Assembly: GCA_964473255.1 (NCBI GenBank)
Contig: CAYYOT010000003.1
Span: 1 to 64,000, forward strand
DNA length: 64,000 nt
Reading direction: 5' to 3'
Source: Kuafuiihalomonas sp964473255
Lineage (GTDB): Bacteria; Myxococcota; Kuafuiibacteriia; Kuafuiibacteriales; Kuafuiibacteriaceae
The translations under genes were made by a program, and so were the position numbers. Positions 58,472 through 64,000 of the stretch are shown piece by piece (positions within the stretch are counted from its first letter, which is position 1; each line of letters opens with the position of its first letter). A model generated the notes under the pieces. The model worked only from the letters and a program-made list of their open reading frames with translations. It was not told where the DNA came from and searched no databases.

Positions 58472-59094
58472 ACGACGGTGGCCAGGTCGGGCCACACTTC
58501 GACCCCCGAGGCGTTGAAGCGCGGAGCGTCCGGGGAACGTCCGGTGAGCCCGACCTGCAGGTCGGGCGGGAGCTTCACGCGCTCGATGCCGCTCACCGCA
58601 TCCACGACGGGGGCGTCGTCGGTGACGTACGTCACGTCGATGGCGGCGATGCGGGCCCGGCGGCCGATGGCGAGCTGAAAGAGGCGGGCGCATACGTGCT
58701 CGACGACATCGCCGGATACCTCCGGGCCGAGGAATGCGGCCACGACCTTCGGACTGACCGAAAGCACGGGCGTCAGACGCCGAGCGCGCTCCCGATGCCA
58801 GGCGTCGTTGCGTGTGGCCGCGCCGATCGCATGCGCGTTGGCCGCGACCTGGACGAGGTCGGATGTCAGGCGACGCGCCGCCTCGGAGGGGGCGTCGAGC
58901 TCGAGCCACCGAGCGAGGGGGGCGCTCGCCGGGCGCCCGTGCTCCCCCGCTTCGCGCGCCTCGAGAGCCACGCGCTCCAGGAGCGAGGTGCGCGCCTCGA
59001 GGTCGCCGGCGGTCGCGGCCGCCCACAGCGGCCACCACGCGGCTCGAAGGTCGCGCTCCGCCCCCGGGTTCGTGTCCTTCCATCCGTCGGTCAC
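58453..59094 (-). CDS. Hypothetical cytosolic protein, function unknown
   Basis: About 213 residues with no signal peptide. The sequence is mostly helical at the N-terminus (AAWWPLWAAATAGDLEARTS) and beta-rich at the end (IAAIDVTYVTDDAPVVDAVS). No known family was recognised. GTG 59094 is chosen, with a weak AAGG upstream; a longer reading from 59226 is possible but would overlap the coding region of gshB. It is divergent from gshB (about 58 bases). A hairpin at its 3' end separates it from the Cpx-like operon. Confidence 0.6.
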   Translation of the reverse strand: MTDGWKDTNPGAERDLRAAWWPLWAAATAGDLEARTSLLERVALEAREAGEHGRPASAPLARWLELDAPSEAARRLTSDLVQVAANAHAIGAATRNDAWHRERARRLTPVLSVSPKVVAAFLGPEVSGDVVEHVCARLFQLAIGRRARIAAIDVTYVTDDAPVVDAVSGIERVKLPPDLQVGLTGRSPDAPRFNASGVEVWPDLATVVRRAGG

Positions 59095-59152
59095 ACCCGC
59101 AGTATACCTTCGCTCGCTTGACGCCGGACTCCGGCCTCCCGAACGTCCCGTC

Positions 59153-60112
59153 GTGACCTTCGACGTCTTGGTCTTGATGGACCCGATCGAGCGCATCGAC
59201 ATCCGCGCCGACTCGACCTTCGTCATGCTTGTCGAGGCTCAGGCCCGCGGGCATCGGATCTACTACGCCCACCCCAAGGACCTTTATCTCCAGGGCGACT
59301 CGCCGGGGGTCCGGGCGCGTTCCCTCGAGGTCGAGCCGGTCGAGGGGGCACACTATCGGCTCGGCGATGCCCGCACGATCGAGCTCTCGGCCTTCGGCGC
59401 GATCCTGATGCGCAAAGACCCGCCCTTCGATACCGATTACCTCCTCGCAACCCTCGTTCTGGACCGCGTCGACCGCCGGCGGGTCGTGCTCTTCAACGAC
59501 CCTCGGGCGCTTCGCGACCTCAACGAGAAGATGTCGGCGCTGCGCTGGTCTCATCTCATGCCGCCTACCCTCATCACGGCCGACCATGAGCGCATTCGAG
59601 CCTTCATCGGCGAGCACGGCGCGTGCGTGATCAAGCCGCTCCTGGATGCCGGAGGTCACGGCATTCTACGTCTCGAACGGAACGACAAGAACACGCGCTC
59701 GGCGTTGGATCTGCTCACGCACCAGGGCCGAACGATGATCGAGGTCCAGGCCTACGTGGCGGCCGTCGAGCAGGGCGACAAGCGGATCCTCTTGGTGGAC
59801 GGCGACGCGGCCGGCGCGATCAACCGAGTGCCTTCGCCTTCCGATCTCGCCGCGAACATGCACGTTGGCGGGCGGGCCGAAGCCACGGAACTCACCGAAC
59901 GAGACCAGGAGATATGCCGAACGCTCGGGCCCGAGCTCGAGGCTCTGGGCCTCATCTTCGTCGGTCTCGATGTGATCGGCGGCTATTTGACCGAGATCAA
60001 CATCACCAGTCCGACCGGTCTGCAGGAGTACACTCGGTTCACCGGAGTACGGGTTGAGAAGTTGATCCTGGACAGCATCGCGCGGCGCCATCGCCAGCTC
60101 GGGGACGCCTGA
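59153..60112 (+). CDS. gshB: Glutathione synthetase, prokaryotic type
   Basis: A 319-residue ATP-grasp enzyme that joins glycine to gamma-glutamylcysteine, the last step of glutathione synthesis. The N-terminal domain has VLVLMDPIERIDIRADSTFVM-like residues (MDPI...I....DSTF) typical of GshB, followed by ILMRKDPPFDTDYLLAT, FVIKPLLDAGGHGI-like ATP-binding residues and EINITSPTG with the metal ligands. Length and motif order match the bacterial type. The GTG start at 59153 has a poor ribosome site. No gshA is in the window. A gamma-glutamyltransferase lies at 7.0-8.9 kb. The MglA-like gene follows after one base. Confidence 0.92.
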   Translation: MTFDVLVLMDPIERIDIRADSTFVMLVEAQARGHRIYYAHPKDLYLQGDSPGVRARSLEVEPVEGAHYRLGDARTIELSAFGAILMRKDPPFDTDYLLATLVLDRVDRRRVVLFNDPRALRDLNEKMSALRWSHLMPPTLITADHERIRAFIGEHGACVIKPLLDAGGHGILRLERNDKNTRSALDLLTHQGRTMIEVQAYVAAVEQGDKRILLVDGDAAGAINRVPSPSDLAANMHVGGRAEATELTERDQEICRTLGPELEALGLIFVGLDVIGGYLTEINITSPTGLQEYTRFTGVRVEKLILDSIARRHRQLGDA

Positions 60113-60113
60113 A

Positions 60114-60665
60114 GTGGCGTTCGTGGATCTGTCTCGATCTCGACTGGTCCTGAAGGCTCTTCTCGCGGGCCCACCGGCCGTGGGCAAGACTCAACGCCTC
60201 CTGCAGGTCGCCCGCCGGGGAGGACACGAGACGTTCGGTATGACGCCGCTCGGCCCCCAGAGGATGGCTTCGCTGCCCCTCGCGTCGGAGCGCACCGAGC
60301 GAGACGTCGAGCTGGAGGTCTACGAGTGGCACGGTCCGGAGCGTGCCGATGTGCGCGCGCGGGGGCTCTTCGTCGGTCTGGATGGACTGGTCTTCATCGC
60401 CGACGCCCGTGAAGACCGCATGGTGGATAGCGTGCGTCAGCTCGAGTTCCTGGTGGCCCAGGCCGGTAAGTCCCGCATGGCTCGCCTCGCGAGTCTCCTG
60501 GTACTCGGGCATCGAGATGAGGGCCTGCTCCGCCTCGCCTCCTACGCGGACGGGTTGACAGGAGTTCAGTGGAGTCATCGCTTCGAGGGGGGCATCGAGG
60601 ATGAAGAGGGCTTCATCGAAGCGCTCCGGCTGTATGCGGAAGTCATGCTGCTGCGTACCTCGTGA
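60114..60665 (+). CDS. MglA-like small GTPase, degenerate
   Basis: A 183-residue P-loop protein. The G1 loop AGPPAVGKT is intact. The region where Ras-like proteins have DTPGQ reads EWHGPE, and the base-recognition motif NKxD reads GHRDEG, so guanine specificity may be lost. The arrangement FVGLDGLVFIADAREDRM matches strand 4 of the MglA/Gtr group in Myxococcota. MglA controls polarity and motility in Myxococcus; this divergent member may not. GTG 60114 lies one base after the gshB stop, so the genes are co-transcribed. No roadblock (MglB) gene is adjacent. Confidence 0.75.
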   Translation: MAFVDLSRSRLVLKALLAGPPAVGKTQRLLQVARRGGHETFGMTPLGPQRMASLPLASERTERDVELEVYEWHGPERADVRARGLFVGLDGLVFIADAREDRMVDSVRQLEFLVAQAGKSRMARLASLLVLGHRDEGLLRLASYADGLTGVQWSHRFEGGIEDEEGFIEALRLYAEVMLLRTS

Positions 60666-60694
60666 AGCGACGAGTTCCGGGTTAGAACCGCGTC

Positions 60695-63067
60695 ATGCGT
60701 ACTCGGTGGCCGCTCGGTATCGTCATCGTGGTGTCGGCCTGCAACAGTGGATCGGACGACGACCGACCGAAGATCGACGGCCGAGTGGTCGACGCTACGG
60801 ACGACCGTCCGATCGCGGGCGCGCGGGTCGCGACCAGCCCCGAAACCGAGACGGTGCAGACCGCCAGCGACGGAACGTTTGAGATCGTGCGCGGCGTGCG
60901 TCCCAACCGGTTGGTCCGCGTGACGGCGCGGGCGGAGGGATTCGACGTCGAGAGTCAGGATGTGACCCCGAGCGTCGGCGGCGGAACCAACCTCGTCTTT
61001 CGTCTAGAGCCGCGCGTGATCTGCGTTCCCGGTTCGCGTCGCTGCGCTCAGGGCGGCGAAACCGATGGCTTTCAGGTATGCAACGAGCGCGGGAATGCGT
61101 ACGACCCGGCGATCGCGTGCACGGACACCGAAGTGTGCGTCCCGGAGGCTCCCGGCTGTTCACCCGCTCGCCGGGTCACGGTGACCAGCGAAGGTGGCCT
61201 GGTCTCGTCTTCGCCCTCCGGAATCTCCTGCGCGCCGACTTGTGAGGCGTCGTTCGTCGACGGGACGTTCCTGAGGCTGACGGCCCAGCCATTCCCTGGG
61301 GGGAGCTTCTCCGGGTGGACGGGAGACTGCTCGGTCCAGGGGACGGAGCCCGTCTGCGACCTTGTCGTCGACCGCGATCTGGCGGTGGGCGCTTCCTTCC
61401 TCGAGACCCTGGCCACCGTCGAGGTCGAGTTCACCACCGAAGATGGAGCGAGTGGCGAGGTTCAACTCGACGGGACTCGGGACGGCGAGGCGCTGTCCGA
61501 GACCTGCCGAGACGACTGCGCCATCATTTTCGATCGCGGCACTCCGGTCGACCTCGCCGCCCGGGCGGACCCGGGTTTCGAGTTCGCGGGGTGGGGTGAC
61601 GACTGTGAGGGTGAAGGCGACAACGAAAACTGCCGGTTGACTCTGGACGGAGCACGAAGGGCCGGGGTGCGCTTCACGCCGGTCCGCTTCCGCCTGACCG
61701 CCGACGTGGCCGAAGGGGCGGGCACGATCGCCTCGACGCCGGCGGGGATCGACTGTGGCTCGGACTGCGAAGCGGACTTCAACGAAGGCACGACGGTATC
61801 TTTGGTGGCGACGCCGGCACCCAGCAATCGGTTCATCGGCTGGTCCGGGGCGTGTTCGGGAAGCGTCGCCGATGCGTGCACGGTCACCATGGACCGCGAC
61901 CTGGCGGTGACGGCCCGCTTCGAGGGCGAGTCGTATGATCTTACGGTCAGCCGCACGGGGGATGGTACCGGTACGGTTACTTCGAGCCCATCGGGCATCG
62001 ACTGTGGTGGTGATTGCTCCCAGGTCTACGGCGGCGGACAGGCGGTCACGCTCACCGCTTCCGCGGCCGCCGGAAACGTCTTTACCGGCTGGGGCGGCGA
62101 CTGCTCGGCGTCCGGGGCCGACCCGTCGTGCATGCTGGTCATGGATGCGGCTCGGTCCGTGTCGGCGGCGTTCGACGCGGTTGCTCTCGACGTGACCGTG
62201 TCCGTGACCGGTGCGGGGCGAGTGCGGTCGACCCCTCCCGGCATCGACTGTCCGGGGTCGTGTACGGCTGGATTCGTCGCCGGCACCTCCTTGACCTTCG
62301 AGGCCGCCCCGGACGTCGACCAAGGCGTGTCCGCGTGGACCGGGCCGTGCGCTTCCGCCGGCCGCGATACGAGCTGCACTTTCGTCGTCGATCGGGCGGC
62401 TTCGGTCGACGTCGCCTTCGACGACTTCTTCGTCCTCCCGCTGCGCGCCGATATGTCGTGCGAAGCCCTCTTTCGCTTCGAGGCAGCAGCGCCGAGGCAG
62501 AATAGCTGCGGGGGGGGCGGCAACGCCGTCGAAGTGGGCAGCTGGACCGCAGCCGTTTCGCGCTCGAGCGCGCTCGGTGACGCATACCGGCCGGGAGCGG
62601 AAGGCGATGCGCTGGACACCACCGTGCTGCTCGGCGACGCGGCGCCCTTCACCTTCGAGCTTTCCGTCCGTCGGACGGGTACCGCCTTCGGTGGCTTCGG
62701 CTCGGGCGTTCTGGTCTCGGACCGGGATGCCGCCGACCCGGGAGGGCCGGGATTCGAGCTGCTCGCCCTCGACGACGGAGCCGTCGAGCTTCAGACCTTC
62801 ACCAGCAGCGTCACTTTTTCATCGGTACGCACCTCGACCGATACGTTGGCCGTCGATCGATGGGTCCACCTTACAGTCGTTCGAAGGAGTCAGGACGTCG
62901 AGTTGTTCGTGGATGGAGCGTCGGCGGCCAGTCTGGGCAGCGCTCCAAACTGGACGGCTTCGTCGAGTACGGCGATCGTAGGAGCTCGACGCGATGGTTC
63001 CGGATACCGACAGACCCTGCAGGGTGACGTCGACGAGATTCGCTTCAGCAGTGTGGCTCGCCGGTAG
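60695..63067 (+). CDS. Surface lipoprotein with InlB-type repeats and LamG-like domain
   Basis: A 790-residue predicted lipoprotein; VVSAC gives the lipid cysteine, followed by NSGSDDD. Domain order: a carboxypeptidase-regulatory-like beta domain (about 25-105), a Cys-rich linker, then about five divergent InlB B-repeats of about 80 residues (about 155-585), each with C...C pairs and the F.GW.G.C core such as FTGWGGDC, and a C-terminal concanavalin/LamG-like domain (about 620-790, with DRWVHLTVVRR and DEIRFSSVARR). Such proteins are found on the surface of Myxococcota and may bind sugars or proteins. ATG 60695 is 29 bases after the GTPase gene. The function is not known. Confidence 0.8.
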   Translation: MRTRWPLGIVIVVSACNSGSDDDRPKIDGRVVDATDDRPIAGARVATSPETETVQTASDGTFEIVRGVRPNRLVRVTARAEGFDVESQDVTPSVGGGTNLVFRLEPRVICVPGSRRCAQGGETDGFQVCNERGNAYDPAIACTDTEVCVPEAPGCSPARRVTVTSEGGLVSSSPSGISCAPTCEASFVDGTFLRLTAQPFPGGSFSGWTGDCSVQGTEPVCDLVVDRDLAVGASFLETLATVEVEFTTEDGASGEVQLDGTRDGEALSETCRDDCAIIFDRGTPVDLAARADPGFEFAGWGDDCEGEGDNENCRLTLDGARRAGVRFTPVRFRLTADVAEGAGTIASTPAGIDCGSDCEADFNEGTTVSLVATPAPSNRFIGWSGACSGSVADACTVTMDRDLAVTARFEGESYDLTVSRTGDGTGTVTSSPSGIDCGGDCSQVYGGGQAVTLTASAAAGNVFTGWGGDCSASGADPSCMLVMDAARSVSAAFDAVALDVTVSVTGAGRVRSTPPGIDCPGSCTAGFVAGTSLTFEAAPDVDQGVSAWTGPCASAGRDTSCTFVVDRAASVDVAFDDFFVLPLRADMSCEALFRFEAAAPRQNSCGGGGNAVEVGSWTAAVSRSSALGDAYRPGAEGDALDTTVLLGDAAPFTFELSVRRTGTAFGGFGSGVLVSDRDAADPGGPGFELLALDDGAVELQTFTSSVTFSSVRTSTDTLAVDRWVHLTVVRRSQDVELFVDGASAASLGSAPNWTASSSTAIVGARRDGSGYRQTLQGDVDEIRFSSVARR

Positions 63068-63085
63068 CGTTTCGCGGGGAAAACG

Positions 63086-64000
63086 ATGATCGACACCGTC
63101 GAGGCGTTGCTCGGCGCGCAAGGGCTGGCGGTTCTGTCGTCGGTCAGCCCTCCGTCGGAGCGTTCGAAGGTCGAGGACGGGATTCAAGCCTGTGGCCGGT
63201 CCCTCGAGGTCATCCGCCGCATCGATCTGACGCCTCACGAGTTGGCTGACGCCGGTGTGGCCGACCTCGCGACCTGGAACGCCTTGGCCCCGGAGATTCG
63301 AAGCCTGCTGGTGAGCGTGCGCTCCACCGTCCACGCACTGCGGGAACTGTTTCCCGCGGACGATCCGAGCGCCGGGACCGATTCGATCGATCTCGATGGA
63401 GCCTTCCAGGAGGCCGAGGACTTCACCCCGGATCGAGGTCCTCAGGTCGACGCGGCGCTCGCCGACGAGAGGACGTCGGGGGCCGTCGTCGGGGTACTCA
63501 CCGCGATGCTGGAAGAGGATATCGTTCGGTTCGGACAGCGGATGCGGTCGCCTCAGCTGGTCGCGGATCGCTGGGCGCTGCTCGGCGAGCTACACGAGCT
63601 CAAGAGCCACTGTGCTCAGTGCCTCGATGCGGTGGTCGCGGCTTTGCTCCGCCCCCATACCACCCAGCCGGTCGAAAACTGGCTCCCCACTTACGCCAGT
63701 GCCGGTACCCGGGCTGCCCGTCTACGTCGCGACATCGTGGATCTCCACCGTGCGGTCGTCGAACTTCATGCGCGGCTCACCGCAGACTCGAGTCAGCTGA
63801 GCGACATTTGCCGAGAGGTCGAGAGGCTTCTTCGCGAGTTCGCGACGCAGCCGTCCTATGCCGACCTGAGACCCCTGGACAAGCAGCAGATCCTTCAGTT
63901 CCGGATCTGGCTTCTCCAAGCCCAGCGAGCGGATGCCGGTCCCCGCTTCGAAGACTTCGGTCGCTGTCTGGAAGTGATGCAGGACATCAATCGTCGCCCG
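63086..64000 (+). CDS. Helical protein, partial at window edge, function unknown
   Basis: The frame runs from ATG 63086 (GGGGA site six bases before) to the right edge with no stop, giving at least 305 residues. It is almost entirely helical, without signal peptide or transmembrane segment; the segment LLGELHELKSHCAQCLDAVV may hold a structural metal or disulfide. No family was recognised; the pattern resembles a chemotaxis-associated or scaffold protein, but this is only an impression. It starts 18 bases after the lipoprotein stop, so it probably belongs to the same transcript. The rest of the gene lies outside. Confidence 0.7.
   Translation, partial: MIDTVEALLGAQGLAVLSSVSPPSERSKVEDGIQACGRSLEVIRRIDLTPHELADAGVADLATWNALAPEIRSLLVSVRSTVHALRELFPADDPSAGTDSIDLDGAFQEAEDFTPDRGPQVDAALADERTSGAVVGVLTAMLEEDIVRFGQRMRSPQLVADRWALLGELHELKSHCAQCLDAVVAALLRPHTTQPVENWLPTYASAGTRAARLRRDIVDLHRAVVELHARLTADSSQLSDICREVERLLREFATQPSYADLRPLDKQQILQFRIWLLQAQRADAGPRFEDFGRCLEVMQDINRRP

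Noticed and set aside
58808..59152. N-terminal extension of the gshB frame
   Set aside because: It overlaps the divergent gene and has Ser/Arg-rich noise; GshB homology begins at about 59153.
1..64000. CRISPR array, insertion sequence, integrase or phage genes
   Set aside because: No repeat-spacer pattern, transposase or integrase motif, or terminal inverted repeats flanking a gene were seen.

Overview
The window is dense, GC-rich Gram-negative DNA with almost no spacer. Outer-membrane barrels, many lipoproteins, MurB, FtsX with an EnvC-like factor, and a Cpx-like stress operon show a two-membrane envelope. FHA and TPR proteins, an MglA-like GTPase, a cysteine-poor DksA-type protein and lipoproteins with Asp/Gly-rich tethers suggest Myxococcota or a related delta-type lineage. 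That placement is inference from gene content; no 16S gene is present. No phage, insertion sequence, integron or CRISPR array was seen.

Layout. 0-9 kb: edge-truncated pepN, an endonuclease/phosphatase-fold protein, an alpha/beta hydrolase, pssA, then a minus-strand run of overlapping genes (gamma-glutamyltransferase, a Pro-rich protein, a Cys-rich lipoprotein, an aminotransferase and a histidine phosphatase). 9-16 kb: ftsX, an envC-like gene, an S41 protease, an FHA-TPR protein, pdxA, a repeat protein and a HAMP-like membrane protein. 16-21 kb: a CAT-anticodon tRNA, a zinc-ribbon coiled-coil protein, RNase P RNA on the minus strand, acnA and murB. 21-47 kb: a large alpha-glucan/maltodextrin locus. 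47-50 kb: a lipoprotein, an orphan nuoL and a small barrel. 50-55 kb: an overlapping four-gene operon (AstE-like metallohydrolase, inactive transglutaminase-7TM protein, ATP-grasp ligase, HELAH metallopeptidase). 55-58.5 kb: a DksA-like gene and a CpxP-regulator-kinase operon with a CpxR-box-like repeat. 58.5-64 kb: an unknown gene, gshB, an MglA-like GTPase, an InlB-repeat lipoprotein and an unfinished helical protein.

The alpha-glucan locus is the most notable region. Four predicted exported GH13 enzymes (three amylase-type, one pullulanase) sit with a non-TonB outer-membrane barrel, several lipoproteins, a full MalE-MalK-MalF-MalG importer whose MalF has a novel ~350-residue N-terminal extension, and a lipoprotein of the AGE/cellobiose epimerase family. 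A glucodextranase-C-like module appears four times, once at the end of an amylase and three times as a stand-alone exported protein. There is no SusC/SusD pair, so the locus looks like an alternative surface glycan-capture system: lipoproteins bind and cut alpha-glucan, the barrel passes oligosaccharides, MalE collects them and MalFGK2 imports them. This flow is inference from family membership and gene order.

Most adjacent co-directional genes overlap by ATGA or GTGA or are a few bases apart, so much of the window is probably translated as coupled operons.
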